From: Planococcus citri
Lineage: Eukaryota; Arthropoda; Insecta; Hemiptera; Pseudococcidae
Assembly (NCBI RefSeq): GCF_950023065.1
Contig: NC_088681.1
Location: forward strand, 4,030,001 to 4,094,000
Reading direction: 5' to 3'
Length of the DNA stretch: 64,000 bases
Positions 36,616 to 46,559 of the stretch are shown here, in pieces. Made by a program: the position numbers and the translations under genes. The notes under the pieces are model-generated. The model searched no databases and was not told the origin of the DNA. It saw only the letters and a list, made by a program, of their open reading frames with translations. The stretch's first letter is position 1; every line of letters begins with the position of its first letter.

Positions 36616-37560
36616 ATGGAGATAGATCAGCTCCCAGGTGTAGTCAAGGTTACACTCCCTGAATTAGAGAAAATTCCAAAATCGAGGAATTTTGAAAATC
36701 CTGAGGAAAATATTGAGGATCCTACTTGCATTATCGATGTTGTGGTAGGAACTGAGAAAATAGGTTTAGAATTAGACTCAGGAGCGTTTCCCAATTTAAT
36801 GTCTCGTAAGCTAGTAAACTATTTATGGCTCCGATTTCCAAGCTGGGTTAGCATGAAGGATTTAGATCACAGGATTGAATTTAAATCTGCCGATGATTCG
36901 ATAATTAAACCGGCGTCAGTGCTTGCTGAGGTTAAGCTCTTATTAGGAAAAGATATCGTAAGGGTACCTTTCTATGTGATAGAGGTTGACTCAGACCTAA
37001 GTATACTCGGAAGGATGTCGATGGATCACTTAAGGATGACCTTAGACATCCATAAGAGAGAGGTACGATGCAAGCCTGAATATTGTCGCAAGATTACGAT
37101 ACAGTTTAGAAAGCCTGAGAAAAAAGAGACAGAAAGACCCGTTAAGCAAGTGAAAATTGAGGAAAATAAGCCAATGGAAAATCCAGATTATCCAATCTTG
37201 AGGGGCATTCTTGAGGCTGATAATGCAATTTCAGAAAGGTATTCGCGAGCTACTTTTGAATTAGGACGTTCTACTAAATTCGACGATGCGCCTCCGGTAC
37301 TCGAGCCTATCACGATTCCAGAACCTCCATTCTACGAATTCAAAACCCTCCCTTACGGTATGTGTACGCCATTAAGTACCAACGCGGTACACCATTACGC
37401 TCAACAACTTCTGAATCAATTCCAAGGAGACTCTCCATTCCACAAGGAGGCCACGAGGAAGATCAAGAAGCTCAAAGACGAGTTATTAGGTGGACAACCC
37501 GAAGATCCAGTACAGGCATATACGGACGACGTGATAATAACAATCACGTCATCAACCTAA
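36616..37560 (+). CDS. Retroviral-type aspartic protease fused to reverse-transcriptase remnants, 314 aa
   Basis: Residues 37-150 form a retropepsin-like domain: IGLELDSGAFPN gives the catalytic DSG (54-56), and SILGRMSMDHL (129-139) is the ILGxxxL motif at its C-terminal end. After a lysine-rich linker, residues 239-249 read FYEFKTLPYGM, matching the RT block normally seen as YEFxxMPFGL, and 302-308 read YTDDVII, matching the RT active-site YxDDxII. The RT fingers before residue 239 are missing, the stretch between the two blocks is not RT-like, and a stop follows soon after YTDD. The frame therefore looks like an in-frame collapse of a protease-RT polyprotein. The start at 36616 is the first ATG after gag; translation in life might depend on frameshifting or readthrough, since the two frames differ. 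Confidence 0.75.
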   Translation: MEIDQLPGVVKVTLPELEKIPKSRNFENPEENIEDPTCIIDVVVGTEKIGLELDSGAFPNLMSRKLVNYLWLRFPSWVSMKDLDHRIEFKSADDSIIKPASVLAEVKLLLGKDIVRVPFYVIEVDSDLSILGRMSMDHLRMTLDIHKREVRCKPEYCRKITIQFRKPEKKETERPVKQVKIEENKPMENPDYPILRGILEADNAISERYSRATFELGRSTKFDDAPPVLEPITIPEPPFYEFKTLPYGMCTPLSTNAVHHYAQQLLNQFQGDSPFHKEATRKIKKLKDELLGGQPEDPVQAYTDDVIITITSST

Positions 37561-38978
37561 AAATTCGCGTTTAAAAATAATTAAAATAAAAATTCGCATT
37601 CGGTCAAAATTAATTCAATTAATTCGAGAAAATTAACGTAAACTAAAATATACCAATAATCAAAATATCCTACTTGCTCCTTCTGAGCAAATAGGCACCG
37701 AAATAATAAAACCAATAGTCCATTTAAAGTAACATAAGAAATTCAAAACAATAGTATCGAAACAATTCCCCAAAAATTTGTATTCATTAGCAATAGAATA
37801 ATTTTGAAATAATGTAAAAATTCGATAAAAAACCTTCCGAATGTGAATAAAACTTTGTATCAACGCTAAACAAAAGATTTAACGTCATTTAAAAATAAAA
37901 ATTTCCGATTAAAATAGATTTTCATAATATAAAATAATCCAAATTACAATAGACCAATACCTATTCAACACAATAAGTACATAGAATACGGAAAAATCGT
38001 CGAAAGTATTTAAATTAGGCAATAATGTTGATCTTGAAAAATCCCTATCACTCTGTTCCTTATCCTTATCTGGTAGAAACAACGTTAGGTGATAATAGGT
38101 ACTTAATTCTCTCGACACATATAAATTTTCGGTATTTTAAAACTTCTCACACTTTCGAAAATCACACTAAAACATCCTAAAATATGAGTTTTGTTTTCTG
38201 TACACTACAATATAAAACTCAACAAATACACGAATATATCACAGGATATACTCGTAAAGTTGAGTGACACTTGCGGCATATGGAAAACAAATCAGTTAAT
38301 GGTTTCTGTCACTCACCCTTGTAAACGATGTCCATGCATGCGACGAGTCGTAAAATGATATTTGTTAAATAAGGGGAGTGAAAATAAATCATCCCTTATG
38401 TCGCATAAACGAAAACACCCTTCGGTATAACCTCGACATCCGATTTATAGCATTGCAGCATCTATAGCGTCGCAGCATCGTAAAAATCTCGGCAATCCAT
38501 CTTGCTTTCGATTTTCTAAATAAAACAGAAAAAATGAGTCGAATTGAAAAACTAGATAGGTAGTTGATAAAAATTAAAAATTATGCTATGCTACGACTAA
38601 TTAAGTAGGCAAACCGGTTCTAAACGCGCACGATCCAGTACTAGCTCCCTTTCGTAAATCCGTGACTAAAATCAACTGATAGCAAAATCTAAACAAACCC
38701 GGTACTTTTTGACAATATCACAGCCTTCCTTTTTGAACTGTTCTATTTTATGAAACAAAAGTAATCGAACTGATTTTTGCACATTTAATTTCTTATACGG
38801 TGTTACAGAGAGCACAATCGAGTATGAGACGATAAAGGTAAAACGACCTAAAGGAAATCAAGTAAATTTCTTCTTCTAGAAACACCCACATTTCTTTCAT
38901 CATCCGAAGTCGACAGAGTAACAGGACCTAACAGCGAAGTTGTGTTTCATTTTTGATAACTGTTTCAGACCAAGAAAA

Positions 38979-39710
38979 ATGTTTCCTAAGGACGATCCTC
39001 CGGCATCATCAAGTAGCGAAGCAGCAAAGTGGAAAGCATTGGCCATTTCACTTTGCCAAGAGCGCGAAGAACTTAGAACAGAAAATGAACGACTACGAGC
39101 ACAAATAAATGCAATAAGGCGTAGGGAGGCGGAGGAAATAATGGCCGCAGTATCCATAATCCAACGACCGGCACAGGTGAATCCTGGCGAATCTACACCT
39201 CCGACACCGCTTGTGCCAGGTATCATAAAACCTCAGCCAGCTTCAGCCCGGTTATTGGCACCGCCACCGTTAATGATTAGTCCGGTCCAAGCAACCTCAG
39301 GCCAACTCGATCGAGACGATCAGCCGTCGGCGTCCGTACCAGCACCACCCCCAGGGATGCTGGACCCACGACAATCGACTGACGGGGGCACGAGTTTCGA
39401 TAATGCCACAGCCCAGGCTATAGACGTCAACGAAGAATCACACCCAACTCAATTAGGCACCGTCTGTAGTACCGATGAAGAAGAAGAAGAATCGACTACG
39501 AACCGCCAATGAGACTCCGAAGGACAGCGATCGCCCAAGACACCGAAAGCTCGAAAAAATAAGACACTCGCGAACGAACGCAAAAGGGCCTACGATGAGT
39601 TCTACCGGCAGGCGGAGAAAACTGTGAAAAACCTCAAATTCGCAAACAAAGACAATGCATCGTGCCCACTAGCAGACAAAACAAAAGATGAAAACATCCC
39701 TAAACCGTAA
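38979..39710 (+). CDS. Third ORF of the LTR element: coiled-coil, proline-rich protein with in-frame TGA
   Basis: The ATG at 38979 follows an acceptor-like TGTTTCAG, so a spliced message is plausible. Residues 12-55 form a leucine-zipper-like coiled coil (REELRTENERLRAQ), then about 100 residues rich in proline and serine, then an acidic EEEEES tail. A TGA at 39510-39512 follows NRQ. The same frame stays open for another 65 codons to TAA at 39708-39710, encoding a basic segment (SPKTPKARKNK, ERKRAYDEFY). The intact protein would be 243-244 aa. I do not recognise the family. Either a recent nonsense mutation (for instance from CGA) or stop-codon readthrough could explain it. Confidence 0.6.
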
Positions 39711-40269
39711 GAAAGTTACAACAAATCACTGTGTAATTAATCTTAGATTAAATACCTAATATCATAAAATAGCTACAACTACTTTATATATAATTACAAA
39801 ATACGATATCTGTTATTGTTCGACCAGCATCAGTATTGAATACCTTACAATAGAAGAAAACGATCAATTTTTTTTTGTGACAATAGTATAGAACTAAATG
39901 ACGTTAATCCTTCCCATTTTTGTATAATCGTACAGCATATTTTATTCTTATTCATTACTGTGTTTATTTTATACAAACCTACTATTATGATGTAATACAT
40001 CTCGTTTATCACATATTATACGTTTATTAATATTGGCAAGCGCAAAGTTTTTTCTTCTATGTTCCAGAAAGCATAACCGACTAAGAATGTTGATTCAAAA
40101 ACCAGGTTTTGAATCCGAAAAAATGACCCTAATCCAACGAAGAGAAGACGAGAAGACAACGACGCATGTGCATGGATAATGATATTTACTAATGAAACGT
40201 TTATTTTTCAATATCAATAAGGGAAAAATACTAAATACTAATAATATTTGTTCACTGTTGACAGCGAAT

Positions 40270-40535
40270 ATCTACGTACCCATAGAAATTGAGATTCATG
40301 ACCAGCAATTATGGAATTGTTGTCGAAAGTGCGCTTACACTCTTCTCTTCTCTTCAAATCACTAGATAATCGACCGCAGGATCAGAGCTTCGGATTTCAT
40401 CTTCCTGATTCTAATTCAAATATCAGCATACCTGTAGTGATTGCGATTCATGACCAGCAATTATGGAATTGTTGTCGAAAATACGCTTACACTCTTCTCT
40501 TCTCTTCACATTACTGGATAATCGAGTAAAAACAG
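40270..40535. repeat. 152-bp tandem duplication covering a minus-strand exon
   Basis: GATTCATGACCAGCAATTAT at 40293 recurs at 40445, and similarity continues for about 100 bp on each side of the junction. The right copy has intact splice sites as a minus-strand exon (40432-40535). The left copy lacks an AG acceptor at the matching place. Confidence 0.75.
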
Positions 40536-41376
40536 CTGCAACCAAAGACGAATAACGTAATCGGATAATTTACATTTATAACTGGTATTGATAAGATACA
40601 CTATAGAGTATATTGATTAATTTATTTCTCAATTTATTAATTATTCAATTTTTAACGATGAATGATTGACACCTTCCGTATCAATCCATTTTTTTTTTAA
40701 AAATTATGATCGATATATTATGCATGTAAGATCCGTCTTTTTCTTTAGAATTATTTTAAATTGAATGATTGACATCTATATGCCATAATCGAGAATTTTT
40801 TTTTTTACGCAAAATTAATCTATTTTTTATTCGGAATGATTAACATTTACCTGCAATCGTCCATATTGCTCTGTTAGGAAATCCAAATTTGACTTCGATG
40901 GCAGGACTTTGATCATTCCTCCATTCTAATAACATCGCGCATTTTGAAAATTGAGATCTTCTTTCACCACCTAAGAACAAATTTTTCCAATTTTTTCGAT
41001 TTTTTTTTGTAACGTTTCTAAATTTTTTTTTACGAAAACAAGAGTGACATAAAATCTTATTATAACATAAAATAATCATATATTACTTATCTGTCTCGCC
41101 TTTCGATTTTGATTTTTTTTTTGGTTTCTTCTTTTGATTTTGGAATATTCAAGGTCACTCTCTGAACAGAAAAACAAAATCACGCGAATTAAAATTCTAA
41201 AAATGTTGCAGAATCGTGTAAAAATATAGAATAAGGATACTTACTTCTTCTTTACCGGATTCAGTCTTGATCTCTGCAACAAAAAACATATATAAATTTA
41301 AAAAATGTAGGTCTTAATAAAAAACTTATACTTACGATGACGATACCATAACCTTCTACCGTCTGCTTATTATAAC
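40432..41376 (-). other. Candidate spliced exons antisense to the LTR element
   Basis: On the minus strand, five blocks carry consensus AG and GT borders: 41376-41336, 41273-41245, 41161-41087 (ends TAA), 40970-40851 and 40535-40432. The last two join in phase into about 75 open codons: RRSQFSKCAMLLEWRND and VKFGFPNRAIWTIAG, then across the junction VFTRLSSNVKRREEC. The second and third also join in one frame (IKTESGKEE then RVTLNIPKSKEETKKK) to the TAA. There may therefore be two genes or alternative ends. No family recognised. This lies inside the retrotransposon, between its third ORF and the 3' LTR, where no antisense gene is expected. It could be a captured host gene or an accessory gene. 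Confidence 0.5.
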
Positions 41377-41930
41377 CTGAAATAGAAATTTACCCTTCCT
41401 AGGAAAAACCCAAAATTGATAGGCTCAAAATTTTGATATTTTTTTATGCCAAAATTTAGAAGAGAGCATTTGATTTTGAGCTCCAAATAGACTTTGTCTC
41501 AAATTTTCTAGTCGAAACTTCTAAATTCTTTCTGTTACAAACAACTAGGTGTCTATAGTCTCATCTCCTGGTGTTGTCAAAGTGTTTGGCGTACGCTCTG
41601 GTTATTGTACCTTCGCTGACTTAGCAATTTCTTCTGAAATTCTTCACAAACGTTGGATCATTGCCAGAGATGCAAAAAACACTTTCTCTATTCGTACACC
41701 TCATTCTCCCACCCTCCGATCCGGCCCTTTTGGCAAATGTTTACTGTAATGAAATTGATTACAGCGAAATCGCCTGCAGATCATCGCGGCAAATTACGGA
41801 GGGGCATAGGGTCACTCCCCTCAGATGGGGGGTGAGTGGCGGGGTTCAGGTGTGCGTTGGAGGCACTTTGCTCTATAGTTTTTGGGGTCCGTATTTTACC
41901 TCGGTGCTCTACCCCGTAGCTAAACCTACG

Positions 41931-41940
41931 AAGGGGCATA
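41931..41940 (+). promoter_or_regulatory. Polypurine tract of the LTR element
   Basis: AAGGGGCATA immediately precedes the TG of the 3' LTR; the purine run is short and slightly interrupted, but its place fits plus-strand priming. Confidence 0.5.
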
Positions 41941-43056
41941 TGATATAGGGCATACTGCCTCCATCACCTACAGGGGGATGATTTTGTGAACCCCTTAAAC
42001 TGATAAGTTTGGGAACGTGTTATTTACGAAGGGTAAAATACTCTAAATAGTTAGCAATTTGTCATCAATTAAATGACAGATTTATGATGACAAGTTAGGT
42101 CTTTGTATCGAGCTCGCGCCGCGAGATTATTATTTAAAATAGGGAAAAATGCCGACAAAGATCTTAGCCTTTGGTCACGTGACTATCTTAAAAAATTATA
42201 TATACAAGTAGTCCGCGGCATTTTCTCCACTTAGTTCCGTTTCCTGCAGTAAGATGGTTCTTCGTCATTTAGTAATAAGTTTTTATTTGTTAACACCTCG
42301 CGTGTGAAATTTATTTAATTTGATTTAGACAATCAATTGATCCGATGATCAATTGTATTGGCGTTCTTTTCGGTAGTTTGAGGTGTAACCGGTCACCTGT
42401 AAATTATGCGAAGTGTTACGTGAAATCTCGTTTAGTTAAGGTGCCATCGTCGTCCTTAGTGTTGGTAGGACCCATGATAGAGATGGTCAATATGGACAGT
42501 TTTCAGGTAAATGTTAAAGCGCATTTATCATCAAGGTAATTGGCTTATTACTAATTATTGTAATAGGTAGGTATGTGGAATCGGAGAATTCCATGCCTAC
42601 CTAATATTTTTATCAATGGTGTTTTTGCATGACTTCATCGTGTATTTTGTGTATAGGTTTCTTATTTTTCTACTCGTGAGCATTCCCTAAATAGGAAGAA
42701 TACTACGAGGAAATTAATTAAGTGCACTCGGTACTAGTTATAAATTATGCTTAATACTTCCTTATGACGGATCGTAGTAGACGTAGGCTACCGATTGGTA
42801 GAACCGAAGTCCTATGTATAAATACGTTATAATAAATTCTTTAAATTGTACTGTAGGTTGTTTTCATTTCAACGTTCAATACATAGATTTTTGCGTAGTT
42901 AAGTCAGGTTATTGGTTAGATAGAGAGTCTTGAGCTATCCAGGCAAAATAGGGAAATATTCACCCCCTAAGGTGATATTTCTAAAACTCACTAGCATAGG
43001 AAAACAAATAATTCCTTTTCCCCTTCTACTCAGTAATTCCTGGTCTAACTATGTCA
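41941..43056 (+). repeat. 3' LTR, 1,116 bp
   Basis: Near-identical to the 5' LTR: an early difference is ATCACCTAC here against ATCGTCTAC at 32472, and I noticed no length change. TATA box (42197-42204) and AATAAA (42831-42836) are preserved. High LTR identity implies a young insertion. Confidence 0.9.
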
Positions 43057-43497
43057 AGTGAATCAAAATTAGGTAAAAAAATTTAGGGGTCCATATTTAT
43101 ACCCATGAAAAAAATCGGCGCAGTTCATGAAAAATGAAAAAAATTATGAAAATCAGTTGAAATACAGACAAATATGAAAGTATATTTTGAAAGTGCACAT
43201 TGTAAGCTACTTACTTCGCTAATAATTTTTTTTCCAAACTTTATTTGAAGTTGATGAATTACGGAATGAAAAACTTGTAAAATTTTCCATTGGCAAGAAA
43301 ATAATGCGCAAAAAAAACAATTGCTGATGAGAGACACCCAAGTTTGTATGGATCCGAAATAAGTACATGGATCATCGATACTACACAACTAGTATAATTT
43401 TTAGTACTCAGCATGACCATATAGCGCTAGTGGTTGTACACTAAACCATGGGGGGTCCATATTTGTACCTGGGTCCATAATTGTACCTTCTCCTCTA

Positions 43498-44303
43498 GGT
43501 ATTTTTTTCTCATACCAGTCGACAAATTTTCAGTCAACCCCCCCCTTGCGCGACTCCCCCTTGAAAAACAATTTTCTTTTCTTGTAAGATTGACTTATGT
43601 ATTTTCGCAGAAGTGAATAAAAATTTGTTTAAAAAAATATTGTACAACTCACAATCAAGTACCCAAATCTGAGAAGAAAACAGAAGGAGAAAGATTCGGG
43701 GGGGGAGGGGAGGATTTTGAGAGCCCCATTCAGAGCGTTCATCAGGGGCTTTAAATGTTTATAATAAAATGTCCCAAATACGAATCCGTGGTTAGTGAAC
43801 CCAAAATGATCATTTTAGGGCTCCAGGGGTTCCCAAAGTAGTAGGGAAAGAATTTTAAGAACCACCGAGTATTATTTTGAAAACCTTTTTTAGCGTCAAA
43901 TATCTGCTTGAACCATATGCGAGGTGATTTTCTCATTTTCACCCCTCAGGGGCAAAAATGGAAGGGTGGTTCAATTTTTGGAAAATTTCGAAATCACCAT
44001 TTCGGAACCTAGCCCTTTGATTTTGAGATCTTACTTCGTTGAAATCGTTAAAACGTGATTTTAACGTTTTGTTTTCACGATTTTAACGAAGCAGTAAAAT
44101 CTCAGAATTTGCCTCAAAAAAGCTCAGTTATGAAAGTTACAAGAAAAATCAAATTAAAAATTATCGATCACTTGCTTGTGTGTTTCACACCTTTTCTAGG
44201 GGTGTCTAAAGGTAAAGTGTGGGGCTCTAAAAAAAAAAGAGTTCAAAATTACGAATGTACAGGGAGCTTGATTAAACTTTTTTATTTAGTTAATTGAATA
44301 TAT
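43498..44303. other. Gene-free stretch, left arm of a diverged inverted repeat
   Basis: About 43800-44010 aligns, inverted and diverged, with about 45835-46050 (shared GGGCTCC..GGGGTTCCCAA and TCAGGGGC.AAAATGG.GGG phrases). The younger foldback element at 44304 therefore sits between the arms of an older one. No gene. Confidence 0.5.
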
Positions 44304-45639
44304 AGGGTGTTTCGTAGGTGGCCTACCTCCTTCCACCAGGTAAGTAGGCAACATAAGCTGAGCACAACTACGTATGTTTGCCAACCTTTCGAATAGAAGG
44401 GGCAAACTTCTGCTCGATTGAAAATTTTTTTTTCAATGTTGGTTGGAAACTTTAACCTTCTGTGAGTCGAGAACCATGATAGGTAGAGACTTGCACTTTA
44501 CTCCATTGAATAGCAAATTTTATGTAGAATTTTTCTATGTGGATAACCATTATCGTAGTTGATCGGGGAGGGTCATACAAAACAAAATATCCGTAAAAAC
44601 GTGTTCAAAAATTGATGATTTTTACCATTTTTCTAGAATTTCTCAAAAACTTTTCCTCTTTACATATCATTTTTACTATTATTTCTTAAAGAAAAAAGTT
44701 CGGTCTTTTTAATGGCGCTACACGCATCTCCCTATCTTGATTAGTTAAAAAGTGACAAGAGTTTGAATTATGGAAAACGAGAGTAGAAAAAATACAAAAA
44801 CATTTGTTTTCAATATTTGTTGCAAACTTTAAGCTTTCGTAAATGGAGAACCATTACAGTTAGAGACTTGCACTTTGCGCCATTGAATAGCAAATTTTGT
44901 CAAGAATTTTTCCATGTGGCTGATCACTATGGTAGTTGATCAGGAAGGGTCATGCAAAACAAAATATCCGAAAAAACGTTTTCAGAAATTGATGATTTTT
45001 ACCATTTTTCTAGAATTTCTCAAAAACTTTTCGTTCTTATACGTAATTATTATTATTTATTCTCCGAGAGAAAAGCCCAATCTTTTCAATTGGGCTTTGC
45101 TTAAAGTTTGCCCCAAATATTGAAAACAATTTTTTTTTTTTGTATTTTTTCTGCTCTCGTTTTCCATAATTCAAACTCTTGTCACTTTTTAACTAATCAA
45201 GATAGGGAGATGCGTGTAGCGCCATTAAAAAGACCGAACTTTTTTCTTTAAGAAATAATAGTAAAAATGATATGTAAAGAGGAAAAGTTTTTGAGAAATT
45301 CTAGAAAAATGGTAAAAATCATCAATTTTTGAACACGTTTTTACGGATATTTTGTTTTGTATGACCTTCCCTGATGAACTATGATGATGATAATCCACAT
45401 AGAAAAATTCTACATAAAATTTGCTATTCAATGGCGTAAAGTGCAAGTCTCTACCTATCATGGTTCTCGACTCACAGAAGGTTAAAGTTTCCAACCAACA
45501 TTGAAAAAAAAATTTTCAATCGAGCAGAAGTTTGCCCCTTCAATTCGAAAGGTCGGCAAACATACATAGTTGTGCTCAGCTTATGTTGCTTACTTACCTG
45601 GTGCCTGGTGGAAGGCGGTAGGTCACCTACGAAACACCT
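44304..45639. mobile_element. Foldback element, 1.3 kb, TA/TATA-flanked
   Basis: Ends AGGGTGTTTCGTAGGTGGCC and its inverse near 45620-45639, with TATA on both sides. A ~240-bp segment containing GTAGAGACTTGCACTTT-like and TTTTTACCATTTTTCTAG sequence occurs twice in direct orientation (about 44436, 44808) and once inverted (about 45290-45500). No transposase. Confidence 0.65.
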
Positions 45640-46559
45640 ATACCTCAAAACGTTACGTTTGGCATAAATCGCAGGTTTCTAGTTTTCCAGGGGTTGTCAA
45701 AATATCGAAATTACGAGAAATTCAAAATCGGAAATTTTATTTAGCTCAAAATTTGGTAGGATGGAGGATGGAGGTCCTTCAGATACTAATAAACGGTAAT
45801 AAGTTATCTAGCGGGATTCAGAGGGATAGGTTCAAAATGGTGATTCCAAAATTTGCCAAAAGTTTAACCCCCCCCACCCATTTCTGCCCCTGAAGGTCGA
45901 TAATAGGAAAATCTCCTGGCATAACGTTTATTGGGTTCGAACAGATATTTTACGCTGAAAAAGTTTTTGAAAACTCACTGTTTCTAAAATTCTCTTTATA
46001 TTCACAACCTTGGGAACCACTGGGGAGCCCAAAAAATTGCCTTATCGGAACTCCTCCTTCAAAAAAAAAATTATTATGATCATTTTTTTTCTTGCTCTGA
46101 AATTTAAAAAGCTTTTAATTGAATCATTCGCAGTTATTTTCTTCCTCGCGATTTTTTGAAATTAAAAATCATTCGTAACATTGTAACCCTTTCAATTTGC
46201 AAGTGAGGAAAAAGTAATTATGGGTAATTTTGTTCATTTTTCAAAGTACAACCAACCCCATGGTCAAAATTGAATTTTGGCTCTTAGATTTTGAAAACAT
46301 ATTTTCCTACTTCAATTTTCAAGACAGGAAACTTGTTTATCTTTTAAGTACCTTCGTTTTTTTTTTAATTCTTAGATTGTATCCAAATCTGAAGTTTGTA
46401 CTATGTACCACTCCCCGGACACCCTGTATATATACAGTTTTGTAATAACTAATAAATACTTCATTGGCATTTAGGTATGAAACAGTATTTCCATTGTATG
46501 AATGGTTATTTCGTAAACAAAGCGATAAGCAATTCCATTTGCCTGTTTGTTATTCCATA
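45640..46559. other. Gene-free stretch with a TE end
   Basis: Contains the right arm of the older inverted repeat (about 45835-46050) and, at about 46230-46430, an inverted copy of the TACAGGGTGTCC-ended repeat seen at 30291. No gene. Confidence 0.45.

Larger units (their letters stand above)
32447..43056 (+). mobile_element. LTR retrotransposon (Ty3/gypsy-like), probably non-autonomous
   Basis: Two 1,116-bp direct repeats (32447-33562, 41941-43056) sit exactly 9,494 bp apart with no indel seen and very few substitutions. Both run TG...CA and are flanked by AGTG (32443-32446, 43057-43060). A primer-binding site follows the left LTR and a purine tract precedes the right one. The internal 8.4 kb encodes a gag-position protein, a protease with RT scraps, and a coiled-coil protein. 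I find no full RT, RNase H or integrase on either strand, so mobility would need proteins from a relative. Between 37561 and 38940 and from 39711 to 40430 there is no plus-strand gene. Confidence 0.9.
31945..43495. mobile_element. TA-flanked inverted-repeat element split by an LTR retrotransposon
   Basis: The ends GAGGAGAAGGTACAAATATG and CATAATTGTACCTTCTCCTC are inverted, with TA at 31943-31944 and 43496-43497. The host element, about 0.94 kb once the LTR insertion is removed, has several internal GGTACAAATATGGAC and GGGTCCATATTTATACCCATG blocks in both orientations. No transposase. It predates the retrotransposon at 32447. Confidence 0.7.

Noticed and set aside
41549..41948. Overlapping plus-strand frames before the 3' LTR, possible env remnant
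   Set aside because: No signal peptide, cysteine pattern or membrane anchor; one frame simply runs into the LTR.
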